A stretch of 20,139 nt of DNA from a virus, in the IMG/VR virus record IMGVR_UViG_3300009074_000054, positions 1 through 20,139 of that record; one strand, 5' to 3'. Positions 1-7,798 of the stretch are shown here, in pieces. Position numbers and translations under genes: made by a program. Every line of letters starts with the position of its first letter. Within the stretch, counting starts at the first letter, position 1. The notes below the pieces were generated by a model, which ran no database searches, was not told the DNA's origin, and saw only the letters and a program-made list of their open reading frames with translations.

Positions 1-1779
1 CTCGGCAGAATTCAATTTAATCTTTCCTTTGAGAACATCGCCTAAGGTGTCTGGATTTATACGACCAAGTTTCTTTTCTAGTTTATCAAATGAACCTTCT
101 TCAATATCCTCAGACTCCTTTACAAGCTTGCTGATCTGTCCTTTTAATATCTTCTTAGCTGCATCTGCATGAGCCTTAGTTACTTTCGATTCTAAATCAA
201 GATATCTCATCTTCTTAATCAATGCGTCGGCATCCTTTCCTCCTTTGAGTCTTAGAGCCTTAAGAACCATCGCGACTGTTGCACTAGCTTCTTCAAGATT
301 GGTTGCTTCGTCAACTCCAATCATCAATGCGCTAATTGCGTCTTTAACATTTTTAAAGTATTCGACGCCAGATGACTTACCGCCATCAAACTTAATCTTG
401 CCTTTTTCGATAGAAAAATCAGTTACTGCACCTTGGCCAAAATCTGCTGTATTTCCTTTAACATCAGCACCAAGTTTTTTTGCAGTAGCAAGAACTTTCT
501 TCAGATCTGCGTTAGTTGCTTCTTCGATTTCAACAGATTCTTCGGTAAGAGCTTTAACTCCAAACTTAGGGAAATACTTATCGTTCTTCTTTTTTGCGAT
601 TGAAGCAGTATCCTTATCGTTCATCTTAGAGAATACTGCCTTAGCTTTCTTAAGATCACTTGAAGAAATCTTAGCAGCTTGATCTTTCTTAGCAAGTTCA
701 CCTGCGACTTTGATGCCATCTTTATCAGTCAACAACCGAAGAGCATGAACAATATCGCGATAAACAATAGCTTCTTCAAGAGATTCAAGCAACTTGAGCT
801 TCTTTAGTTCACTCTTTACAACACGATCTGGTGCTTCCATATCAGCTGGTGCATCGATTCCTATAAGAGTAGTAAGACCTTGTGTTAGATCCGCATTCTT
901 GATCTTACCAGACTCAATCGCTTTAACAATATTTTGTGTAACAGTTTTGCGCTGTTTCTGCTTTACAGCATCGCTCATGATCACGATCTTTTCAACCCAA
1001 GACTTCAAAGATTCTTCACCCTTTTTAATAGAGTACATGCCTTTATGAGTTTTAACCTTGATTGCTTCTTCAAGATCAGTAGCTTCAGCAATTCCTTCAA
1101 ACTCTGGTTGGCTATCAATATATCTGATGTAAGCTTCTTTAATTTCGGCTGTAGTTGAATCTAAATCGATGTTAGAGGAAGCAACGAAATTTTCGACTAC
1201 TTCCATATTATCCTGTTTGAGAGTAAGAGATACAATTTTTTCAAGTCTAAGAGTATCCAAATCCTTCTTAACCTTTACTTCTTCTTTGATCTCTTCTCCT
1301 TCAGGACGACGAGTACTCTTTTTTGGGTAAATGATCTTGAGAGGGTTATTTGTAATGAAGATTAGTTCATCATCCAAATCTAATCCAGCAGCAGTTGCTG
1401 CCTTTGTTGTTCCTAATAGTTTGTTTTTAACTCCAAGCTTAATCTCTCCTGGACGTACTGTCGATATAATCTGCTTTAGGTCGTGCTTCTTAATAAGCTT
1501 TGCTTGCTTATCCTTATCACCGTTAGTTCTTGTCCATGCTTGTTCGAGCTTCTTAAATGGAACTATTTTAGCTTCTTCGAGTGGATCGTGACCTTCTCTA
1601 ATTCGACGCTTAGACAATTCTCTCGTAATTGCTGTTACGACTGGTTTAGAAGCTGCTCTACTAACATCAGCAAAGATCCGCAATAGATCCTTTAGCTCTT
1701 TATCAGATAGCCGTGCATAATCTGCGGTGGATGCCTCAGCAATATGTTTCTCTACTATTTCTTGTTCTTTTATGTTCAT
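1..1779 (-). CDS. Putative internal head/scaffold protein with many prohead-protease sites (partial, 3' end outside window)
   Basis: The reading frame is open from the ATG at 1779 to the window edge, giving 593 codons without a stop, so the C-terminus is missing. The product is Lys/Glu/Ala-rich, largely helical in appearance, with no membrane segment. I recognise no enzyme domain. It carries at least ten (I/L)-x-E|(A/G) tripeptides, after residues 15, 62, 69, 215, 232, 238, 336, 420, 497 and 561. This is the cleavage pattern known for the T4 gp21 prohead protease. The N-terminus (MNIKEQEIVEKHIAEA) looks like a capsid targeting tag ending in IAE|A. Residues about 334-365 and 495-525 resemble each other (LEEA...ALRL...KD...L.KK), suggesting an internal repeat. 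A GGGAAAA sequence 5' of the ATG is a plausible ribosome binding site. An early-type and a late-type promoter both lie upstream. A scaffold/core or internal head protein is inferred, not proven. Confidence 0.8.
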   Translation of the reverse strand, partial: MNIKEQEIVEKHIAEASTADYARLSDKELKDLLRIFADVSRAASKPVVTAITRELSKRRIREGHDPLEEAKIVPFKKLEQAWTRTNGDKDKQAKLIKKHDLKQIISTVRPGEIKLGVKNKLLGTTKAATAAGLDLDDELIFITNNPLKIIYPKKSTRRPEGEEIKEEVKVKKDLDTLRLEKIVSLTLKQDNMEVVENFVASSNIDLDSTTAEIKEAYIRYIDSQPEFEGIAEATDLEEAIKVKTHKGMYSIKKGEESLKSWVEKIVIMSDAVKQKQRKTVTQNIVKAIESGKIKNADLTQGLTTLIGIDAPADMEAPDRVVKSELKKLKLLESLEEAIVYRDIVHALRLLTDKDGIKVAGELAKKDQAAKISSSDLKKAKAVFSKMNDKDTASIAKKKNDKYFPKFGVKALTEESVEIEEATNADLKKVLATAKKLGADVKGNTADFGQGAVTDFSIEKGKIKFDGGKSSGVEYFKNVKDAISALMIGVDEATNLEEASATVAMVLKALRLKGGKDADALIKKMRYLDLESKVTKAHADAAKKILKGQISKLVKESEDIEEGSFDKLEKKLGRINPDTLGDVLKGKIKLNSAE

Positions 1780-1812
1780 TTAAGTTTTCCCATGGTTAAT
1801 TGTCTATTCTTA

Positions 1813-1820
1813 TATTTATA
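1813..1820 (-). promoter_or_regulatory. T4-type late promoter box TATAAATA upstream of the partial head-protein gene
   Basis: TATAAATA on the minus strand, 33 bases before the ATG at 1779. It is identical to the core of the T4 late promoter recognised by the gp55 sigma factor. It leaves room for a short leader holding GGGAAAA. Position and exact match support it; no expression data are available. Confidence 0.6.
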
Positions 1821-1843
1821 ATATAGATACTTTACATTCGTAT

Positions 1844-1872
1844 ATTATACTATAAATTTGTTACTTTGTAAA
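1844..1872 (-). promoter_or_regulatory. Sigma70-type promoter TTTACA-N17-TATAAT upstream of the late box
   Basis: Minus strand -35 TTTACA (1867-1872) and perfect -10 TATAAT (1844-1849) with 17 bases between. The -35 box begins just past the stop codon of the upstream gene. It shares a 14-base exact stretch around the -10 (1842-1855) with the promoter at 16286-16299. It is followed by the late box at 1813-1820, so this gene seems to have tandem early and late promoters. Confidence 0.65.
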
Positions 1873-1874
1873 AT

Positions 1875-4055
1875 CTATTTACCAAACTCATGGCCGGCGA
1901 CTCTCTCCATTTGCTTGCTATATTCCTTAAAGCTCGGCTTTTCCTTATATAGCTTAATAGAAATTTCAGAGCGCTCTTTTCCCTTTATGCGCCATTTGTA
2001 ACCTTTTTCAGTGTGGTCTGGATCAGCGGTTTTGACTACTCGTCTTTTATAACCCTGTTCCCAAGTTTCTCCCTCATACTTACCTTCGCCTTCGTCAATC
2101 TTTTGCCCAGGAGTATTTTTTTTAAATATCTTTGTTGTTTCAGGAGTGCCGTAATCTAATGCTTCTTTCATTCCGCTATGTTGCGACCAAAGATCTTTAT
2201 CAGCAGTAGTTCGGGTTTTACCTCCAGTGGCAAAAGAATTGATTCTAGCAAATCCCCACTGGGATGGAGTAGTTCCAGGTCTGTGGCCAGTTTTCCAAGC
2301 TGCAACTCCACGATCAAATACCTTCTTAAGAATTGAATACGAAATACCTGTCGCTTTAGCCTTATTTTCGATACCAGTCTTATTTTCAGAGATTAGCTCT
2401 TCAGTAGATTCTCCGAGCTGGGCTGAAACCCACTTCTTAGCGATGTTATTCTTAGGAGCTTCTTTTGCAAATTTGGCCATTTGCTTGTATGCCGATGTTG
2501 TAGCCTTTGCGACGTTTGCTCCGCTTGAATTATCAACAATAACAAAGTTTTTAGAGAATAGCTGTTGGAATTTACCAAGATTGTTTTGAACATCCTTCCA
2601 CATCTTTGTAACGGTATCATCTGGAAGACTTCTCGCTCTCATCCGGTTACGCTCTAGAGCTGTATCAAGATCAGTATTAACAAAGATCATTGCTACATCA
2701 TAACCAATCGTTTTCATTAGATCAGCCTGCTTTTTAATCTTGGCATAGTCTTTACCAGTTCCATCAATTACCAAACCGAGTCTGCCGTTGATATATAGAT
2801 CCTGTTGCTTTGCTGTCAATTCCTTTGCTCTACCACGAATTTTTTGACCCTTTGGACTAAAGATATTTTCAGGTGATGGTTCAAGATCTGCTTTCTTTAG
2901 CATTACCTCAAACTTATCATCCGAATTAACAACCTTAAATCCAAGAGCAGTAAGAGCAGTCTTACCAACAGTGAATGATTTACCAGAACCTGGGCCACCT
3001 GCAAGGAATACTGCTTTGAAGATTGCTGGATCATCGACACCCTCTTCAATGCTTTCTTCACCAAACATATCTTTAAATTTCTTTGTATGTTTAGAAGTCT
3101 TTGTTTTGGCAGTAGCATCTCCTGGAGCTGGCTTATATGCGTCTGGATTATCATCATCCATAGCAGCTTGTTTTTTAAACTGCGATTGTCGTTTAGCTTT
3201 AGTTGACTTTGACAAACCTGCATGATACTTTGGATTTACAGTTTCTTCAAGGTATTCTTCAAGGTGATTAATAAAGTACTTTGTTCCAATAGAGCTAACA
3301 ACGTAGTTTGAATATCGTTCAGCGATAGTAAAGTTGTGGTTTGTCTTTTGGCACGTTACTCTATCGCCAGTATTAAAAATCTCTCCTGAAATATAGCGTT
3401 CACGCTTTTCAGATAGAGTTGGAAGTTGGATATGCTTACGAAAGTTAACCATTTCCTTTAAACCCATTCTCTTACGAATTAGATTAAAGAGCGACATATC
3501 TTCTCCGTATTCTTTTGGTAATCCCTTTGAAAAAGACTTAAAGTCACCATCGATTGCAGCTTGGCGCATCTTCGATGCAGACATTCCAGATACACCCTCA
3601 GCATCAGGATCACGATCACCCGCAGATACTACTTCAATTCCTCCATCAAAATCATACAGTCCGTGGGCTGCTTTAACTCCGTTGTACTTATTGAGAAGGC
3701 TGCTCATTTCCTTAACGCGATCAGAACCAACCACAAATTTCGCCTTAGTATAACCCTGAGAATACAGAGAGGCTGCTGCATGTAGTACCGAAATGCTTTT
3801 ATCATCAACAATGTTTCGGCCATGCTTAGGAAACATCTTACGCATTACCTTAATCTTTTCGCTGTACTGCAGAGGATTCTTCTTAGCGTCATTTGACTTA
3901 GAAGCGTATATCTTATAGTCATTACCAGTTGCGATAGATGCAACTTTAGCAAGAAGCTTTCCATGACCAACAGTAGGCGGATTGAAGCGGCCGAAAGTAA
4001 ATGTTACTTCGCGTGTCTTTTCTTCATTGAACTCTTTAAATCCTTTAACAATCAT
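1875..4055 (-). CDS. Multidomain head-tagged protein: cytidylyltransferase-like nucleotidyltransferase + P-loop kinase + DUF5824-like domain
   Basis: The product has 726 residues. Residues 14-200 form an HxGH-type nucleotidyltransferase: FGRFNPPTVGH at 21-31 holds the nucleotide-binding TVGH, and GMSASKMR at 157-164 matches the ISGTxxR-type second motif seen in archaeal NMN adenylyltransferases. Residues 200-340 form a basic linker. It opens with a second tag-like stretch (MVNFRKHIQ at 202-210, then LSE) and contains a conserved-looking KPAPGD segment. Residues 345-530 are a P-loop kinase of the zeta-toxin/polynucleotide-kinase type, with Walker A GGPGSGKS at 353-360. Residues 559-625 resemble DUF5824 (ISYSILKKVFDRGVAAWKTG). 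Possible prohead-protease sites fall in linkers: LEE at 269-271, IEE|G at 336-338, ISE at 555-557 and IDE|G at 653-655. The start MIVKGFKEF looks like a capsid targeting tag. The substrates are unknown. NMN, a lipid precursor or RNA ends are all possible. Confidence 0.85.
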   Translation of the reverse strand: MIVKGFKEFNEEKTREVTFTFGRFNPPTVGHGKLLAKVASIATGNDYKIYASKSNDAKKNPLQYSEKIKVMRKMFPKHGRNIVDDKSISVLHAAASLYSQGYTKAKFVVGSDRVKEMSSLLNKYNGVKAAHGLYDFDGGIEVVSAGDRDPDAEGVSGMSASKMRQAAIDGDFKSFSKGLPKEYGEDMSLFNLIRKRMGLKEMVNFRKHIQLPTLSEKRERYISGEIFNTGDRVTCQKTNHNFTIAERYSNYVVSSIGTKYFINHLEEYLEETVNPKYHAGLSKSTKAKRQSQFKKQAAMDDDNPDAYKPAPGDATAKTKTSKHTKKFKDMFGEESIEEGVDDPAIFKAVFLAGGPGSGKSFTVGKTALTALGFKVVNSDDKFEVMLKKADLEPSPENIFSPKGQKIRGRAKELTAKQQDLYINGRLGLVIDGTGKDYAKIKKQADLMKTIGYDVAMIFVNTDLDTALERNRMRARSLPDDTVTKMWKDVQNNLGKFQQLFSKNFVIVDNSSGANVAKATTSAYKQMAKFAKEAPKNNIAKKWVSAQLGESTEELISENKTGIENKAKATGISYSILKKVFDRGVAAWKTGHRPGTTPSQWGFARINSFATGGKTRTTADKDLWSQHSGMKEALDYGTPETTKIFKKNTPGQKIDEGEGKYEGETWEQGYKRRVVKTADPDHTEKGYKWRIKGKERSEISIKLYKEKPSFKEYSKQMERVAGHEFGK

Positions 4056-4056
4056 A

Positions 4057-4233
4057 CTAAATATCTTTTCTCTTTATTAACGGTGCTGAGCAATCATTGC
4101 TTTCAAGTTTTTTCCTATTAGCGTTGACTTTAGCAAGATAACCATCAGGATCTATGTCTGTGCCAGATTGCTGAGTATAATCTACCACTAGAAAGTCTTT
4201 AAAATTTAGTATTTTTTCTGGTAATTTATTCAT
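4057..4233 (-). CDS. Small tag-bearing protein, 58 aa, hypothetical
   Basis: A 58-codon reading frame from ATG 4233 to TAG 4057-4059 fills the gap between two larger genes. Its stop lies one base before the ATG of the 726-residue gene, so translation may be coupled. The N-terminus contains ILNFKDFLVVDY, resembling the F-K-x-F-(I/L) tag found on its neighbours. The rest (GTDIDPDGYLAKVNANRKKL) is unlike anything I recognise. A late-type box TATAAATA ends only 9 bases before the ATG, so a transcript from it would be nearly leaderless. The tight fit between neighbours and the shared tag make it more likely real than chance, but it is short. Confidence 0.55.
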   Translation of the reverse strand: MNKLPEKILNFKDFLVVDYTQQSGTDIDPDGYLAKVNANRKKLESNDCSAPLIKRKDI

Positions 4234-4242
4234 TGTAATATA

Positions 4243-4250
4243 TATTTATA
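4243..4250 (-). promoter_or_regulatory. T4-type late promoter box TATAAATA
   Basis: Exact TATAAATA on the minus strand in the 28-base gap upstream of the 58-aa ORF. An AGGAGAG sequence lies just 5' of it and would not be in the transcript, so it cannot act as a binding site for the small ORF if this promoter is used. It probably serves the small ORF and the 726-residue gene. Confidence 0.5.
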
Positions 4251-4261
4251 CATCTCTCCTA

Positions 4262-5152
4262 TTACGTTAGCTTATCTAGAGCTTCAGGAACAGGATATTT
4301 CTTCTTTAAGAGACCTTCTTTAGCCATCTTGTAGATATCTTTGCGATGTTTCTTGTGTGGAAAGGAGGATGATTGTACTGCCTTTAGAGCTTGCTCAAAG
4401 GTTAATATATCACTGGCTTTGTATGAGCCTCCAAATAGATATTTAATAATGGTGTCTGGATCATCGCTCAGTGTTTCTGATGATACTTTTTTAGCAGTCT
4501 TTGTGACTTTGCCAGTTTTCAGAGATTTTAATGATTGAGTTCCCTTTTGCAATCCTCCTGATAACGAGAACCAAAAACGATCCCACGTAATAGGCTGCTT
4601 ATCATTCGACATTTCTTTTACTTTCAATCCAGCGAATTTAGCGATACCATACAATAACTCATTTCGATATAATCCCTTTAGGCTTGATTCAAGATATGAA
4701 GGAGAATAATAAGACCAAGAAGCGAGCTTAACATTATCAACGAGCATGAAATCAAGTTGTACAGTTTCACCTTCTTGTTTACCATCTACATTTGTAATTG
4801 GATACCCAACCGAGACAATACCGATAGACCTTAGATCTCTAAATTTATATCCCTTTTTCTTTGTGATATTAATGATAAGGTCTATCATGTCACCAAATGT
4901 AGATACGTTCTTATGCTTAAGCAATTCTCGAGAAGAAAGAGCAATATCAATATCTCCTGAAACTGCTTTAGGAGCTTTCTTTCCAGTAGAACCTAGTATT
5001 GCAGTATCTTTTTCGCTAAGACCAAGAAGCTTTAAATAATCTTTAAATACAGATTTTACAGTGGCAATCGAGTTTTCTTGGTTGATACCAACAACTCCTT
5101 CGACAGCATTTCCGCCTTCATTGATTTGTATAAATTGTTTAAAGTTTATCAT
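4262..5152 (-). CDS. Pol-beta-superfamily nucleotidyltransferase with capsid-targeting-like N-terminus
   Basis: The product has 296 residues. LGSTGKKAPKAVSGDIDIAL (53-72) carries the G-S...D-x-D signature of the Pol-beta-like nucleotidyltransferase fold, with acidic residues D67 and D69. VQLDFMLVD (131-139) supplies the likely third acidic residue, D134. Family members add nucleotides to RNA, protein or small molecules; the substrate here is not evident. The N-terminus MINFKQFIQINEGG fits the tag pattern of this cluster, with INE|G as a candidate prohead-protease site at residues 10-12. The C-terminal 60 residues are basic, with FPHKKHRKDIYK. The start codon overlaps the stop of the upstream ligase-like gene by 4 bases (ATGA), so the two are translationally coupled. 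All catalytic residues appear present. Confidence 0.8.
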   Translation of the reverse strand: MINFKQFIQINEGGNAVEGVVGINQENSIATVKSVFKDYLKLLGLSEKDTAILGSTGKKAPKAVSGDIDIALSSRELLKHKNVSTFGDMIDLIINITKKKGYKFRDLRSIGIVSVGYPITNVDGKQEGETVQLDFMLVDNVKLASWSYYSPSYLESSLKGLYRNELLYGIAKFAGLKVKEMSNDKQPITWDRFWFSLSGGLQKGTQSLKSLKTGKVTKTAKKVSSETLSDDPDTIIKYLFGGSYKASDILTFEQALKAVQSSSFPHKKHRKDIYKMAKEGLLKKKYPVPEALDKLT

Positions 5153-6087
5153 TTCTTTTTGAATTTTATGTCTTTAAGTTTTGCTCTACGATCTTTGAAT
5201 CTAGCTGAAGTAGCCTTTAGTGTAGTGCCTGATTTCGTCTGAAGAACGATACCTTCGAAATCATCTCCAAACTTTCCAGCTCTTACATATGATAGTATTT
5301 TATTTGAAAGCTCTGTTTGGTATTTAGCAATCTCTTGTTTAAGTTTATCTTTGAGAGGTTTATCTATCTTTTTTCGTGACACCAATGCTGCATCGATATT
5401 ATCATACTTAGAGAGAATATTCTTTTTAACCTTATCAATGCTTAACGTGATATCTATATCAGAATCAATCTTTAAATTTGCACTGGTGTACTTACGCTCC
5501 TTAGTCGAAATCTTATATAAAGCTTTGAATATCTCTTCCTTATTTTCGATAGGGTTTCCGTCGAAGTCTTGAACATCGAATGGCACAAATGTCCATTCTT
5601 CCCCTAAGTTCTTCTTGTCGTAATCCATAAAAATGAATTGAAGTTTACTGTTCTTCGTTTCAGTTGCAAGTGGCACATACAACACCTCTCCAGTAATAAC
5701 GATACCATTTCCAGTATTGTATTTAGAAAGTACACTTTGTAACTTCTTATCGTTTTGTACTTCCTTTAGTATATTATCAAAGTTAACACTAATGCTATTG
5801 TCATAACCCTTAGAGGTTGCAAAGGTTGAGAAGTCGCCAGGCTTAAAATACCGCTGAGACATTTTAGTATTAATAAATGTCTTGCCTTTAGAATCTTGAC
5901 CAATCGTAAGAGAGCTACCATCGATCTTCTCAGTAATAGATATATCCTTTAATTTAAGAACGCCTTTATATTCAGATTCCAACTCCTTAATAAGAGACAA
6001 AAAATCAATTGGCTTCATTGTCTCAATATGAGTAATGAAGGTTGGCGATATCTTAGTTTCAACTAGGAATGTCTTAAATGAAATCAT
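5149..6087 (-). CDS. DNA/RNA ligase-type covalent nucleotidyltransferase with capsid-targeting-like N-terminus
   Basis: The product has 312 residues. TEKIDGSSL (52-60) is motif I (K-x-D-G) of the ATP-dependent ligase/capping enzyme superfamily, with K54 as the expected adenylated lysine. TGEVLY in the middle resembles motif III. FEGIVLQT (277-284) is motif IV and TLKATSARF (289-297) is a motif V-like stretch. The length suits a minimal ligase core plus insert, and no OB-fold extension is obvious. An RNA ligase of the Rnl2-like group is the best guess; a DNA ligase is less likely because of the small size. The protein begins MISFKTFLVETK, with LVE as a candidate cleavage site. It starts within the stop codon of the 98-aa gene (TAATG) and ends in an ATGA overlap with the Pol-beta-type gene, forming one operon. 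Confidence 0.8.
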   Translation of the reverse strand: MISFKTFLVETKISPTFITHIETMKPIDFLSLIKELESEYKGVLKLKDISITEKIDGSSLTIGQDSKGKTFINTKMSQRYFKPGDFSTFATSKGYDNSISVNFDNILKEVQNDKKLQSVLSKYNTGNGIVITGEVLYVPLATETKNSKLQFIFMDYDKKNLGEEWTFVPFDVQDFDGNPIENKEEIFKALYKISTKERKYTSANLKIDSDIDITLSIDKVKKNILSKYDNIDAALVSRKKIDKPLKDKLKQEIAKYQTELSNKILSYVRAGKFGDDFEGIVLQTKSGTTLKATSARFKDRRAKLKDIKFKKK

Positions 6088-6383
6088 TATGGAGCTAGTT
6101 TAATTTCAACTTGTTTTGGTTTTACCTTCAACTCTTTCTTTAGAAATTTAGTCAATTGTTTAACGGCGCTTTTATATGTTGACATTGCTTTTGAAACGAA
6201 TGTATCTTGTTGCATTCCAATAATTCCACCAGAATTTAAAGATGCTTTATAGTCAAATGCCCATGTTCCTTCACCCTTAGGTTGTTGACCTCGATGTGAG
6301 AATTGCCAAGGTGTTAAATCGATTGCATAACCTTCTTTAAGTTCTTGCTCCTTTTCGATTACATGTTCTTTAAATGTTTTCAT
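6087..6383 (-). CDS. Small head-tagged protein, 98 aa, hypothetical
   Basis: The N-terminus MKTFKEHVIEKEQELKEG closely resembles, from memory, the capsid targeting sequence of T4 internal protein III (MKTYQEFIAEA). LKE|G at residues 15-17 is a candidate prohead-protease site. Cleavage there would leave a mature protein of about 80 residues. It would start YAIDLTPWQFSHRG and have a basic, Lys-rich C-terminal half, as expected for a DNA-associated internal head protein. No domain is recognised. The start is well supported by AGGA 8 bases upstream. It lies first in a coupled operon with the ligase-like and Pol-beta-type genes, directly behind a late-type box. Confidence 0.75.
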   Translation of the reverse strand: MKTFKEHVIEKEQELKEGYAIDLTPWQFSHRGQQPKGEGTWAFDYKASLNSGGIIGMQQDTFVSKAMSTYKSAVKQLTKFLKKELKVKPKQVEIKLAP

Positions 6384-6394
6384 ATTAATATTCC

Positions 6395-6402
6395 TATTTA
6401 TA
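6395..6402 (-). promoter_or_regulatory. T4-type late promoter box TATAAATA
   Basis: Exact TATAAATA on the minus strand, 11 bases before the ATG at 6383. It overlaps the AGGA that serves as ribosome binding site (TATAAATAGGA). A start at the usual late distance would give a leader of only about 5 bases without AGGA, so some translation may depend on upstream read-through. Confidence 0.55.
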
Positions 6403-7797
6403 TTAATAAATTTTAATAAAGAATCCGTTATCTACGCTTATCTTCTTAGCGCCATTAATCATCTTATTCATGATGTTAGATAGGTCTTTTTCGTTTGTTA
6501 TAAAGAAGTGCATAATCTTTAGACCCTGTATTTTCATGCATAAATTCTGTGCAACTTCATAATCATTCTGAGCTTTTGCAACAAGATCATCAAACTCTTC
6601 TTTGGTCAATTGGTTTTGATCTTTAACTTTTTTATGTTTAATAACTGTTTTGTACCACCCGTATATTTCCTTACGTCTAGCTTCATTAAATGTACCGAAT
6701 ATTTCTGGCGTTCTACCAAAATATGCAATACTGCTAATTCTTTCATCATCATATTCGGCCATAATACGATCCAAAATAGCAGTACTAATTTTACCTAATC
6801 GACCTCCTGACGGTGTTCCATCTGAGGTAATTTCAGTTTGTGCAGTACCATATCCATGCGGAAAACCACGTACCTGTAGGCTAATTTGTTTTAATGTGTC
6901 AGTATTCTTAAATGTAAATAGGCCAATTTCTTTACCTTCTTCGCTTAAGTTACAGTTAAACTTAGCGATCTCAATGTTATATGCTGCTATCTTAATTTTA
7001 CCAGGCTCATTCGCATAATCTATCGATGGATTATTATTGACTAATTGCTTAAGAGAGATCGGATAAAGTGTCTTCTTTTTGTAATAAGAGTATAGCTTAT
7101 TGTTAAACATCGGAATTAATCCATCTTTAATTTCATAAGTATCTACCAAATTCTGTAGCTCTTTTGAAATGGCAGACTTTTTCCTCTTACTGACTATGAA
7201 GATGTCTGCTGGATTCCATGAATCTTTAGCAATCTTTGCCTTCTTAGTAAATGCAGTAATAGCTTTAGCAAAATCTGATTTGTCTGTTGCATCATGCAGT
7301 ATATCAAAACCGCTTAAAGAACCAACAATCTTTTTAACCACAGAGCGCGTGTTTTTAAAGGTTGGTAACCATGCGATGTATGCATCTGGGTTATCGATGA
7401 ATAGCTGTTGACCAGTATCTTTAGGTGTCTTAATGTCTTTTCTCAAGGATGCTACAGTTGCTAACTCACCAGCATCAGCCAACTTCTTCCCGAGAGCATT
7501 CCTTGAACCATTGCCCATACCTGAAAACAACGACTTATCAATATCAATGAATCTAAATTCTCTTTTGCCATCAGTAAACACAGCAGCATAGGCTTGTTCT
7601 GATTTATTTGGATAGAGAATCTTCGTATATTTAGAAACGTCGGTCTGAACCTTTTCTAAAGCCACGATATCTTTAGTCTTTTTAAACTTATAAAATTTGC
7701 CATCTTTCGCCTTAATCTTATCACCAGCATTAATCTTAGCGACTATCGCAGTAATATATTTTGGTTTGGAGAGGTCTGCTTTACTAAATAGTGCCAT
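6403..7797 (-). CDS. Hypothetical phage protein with a PD-(D/E)xK-like motif
   Basis: The product has 464 residues and no signal peptide or membrane segment. WNPADIFIVSK (194-204) resembles the P-x-D-h-h-h-x-K core of PD-(D/E)xK nucleases. A glutamate in AGELATVASL (E111) could be the preceding acidic residue of such a fold. The C-terminal half (SGGRLGKISTAILDRIM, EIFGTFNEARRKEIYGWYK) is not recognised. Unlike its neighbours it does not start with the F-K-x-F tag (MALFSKADLSKPKY), so head packaging is less clear. The start lies one base after the stop of the 106-aa gene, and no Shine-Dalgarno sequence is visible, so translation is probably coupled. A nuclease is a tentative guess; a structural role is equally possible. 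Confidence 0.75.
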   Translation of the reverse strand: MALFSKADLSKPKYITAIVAKINAGDKIKAKDGKFYKFKKTKDIVALEKVQTDVSKYTKILYPNKSEQAYAAVFTDGKREFRFIDIDKSLFSGMGNGSRNALGKKLADAGELATVASLRKDIKTPKDTGQQLFIDNPDAYIAWLPTFKNTRSVVKKIVGSLSGFDILHDATDKSDFAKAITAFTKKAKIAKDSWNPADIFIVSKRKKSAISKELQNLVDTYEIKDGLIPMFNNKLYSYYKKKTLYPISLKQLVNNNPSIDYANEPGKIKIAAYNIEIAKFNCNLSEEGKEIGLFTFKNTDTLKQISLQVRGFPHGYGTAQTEITSDGTPSGGRLGKISTAILDRIMAEYDDERISSIAYFGRTPEIFGTFNEARRKEIYGWYKTVIKHKKVKDQNQLTKEEFDDLVAKAQNDYEVAQNLCMKIQGLKIMHFFITNEKDLSNIMNKMINGAKKISVDNGFFIKIY

Positions 7798-7798
7798 A

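Noticed and set aside
245-1686. Plus-strand open frames across the left edge
   Set aside because: They are antisense to a 593-codon open minus-strand frame with phage-like composition; their products are low-complexity Ser/Leu/Phe sequences without motifs or ribosome binding sites.
2227-2589. Plus-strand 120-codon frame
   Set aside because: It lies wholly inside the kinase/DUF5824 part of the 726-residue gene, whose domains are recognisable.
6650-7018. Plus-strand 122-codon frame
   Set aside because: Antisense to the 464-residue gene; no motif and no start signal.
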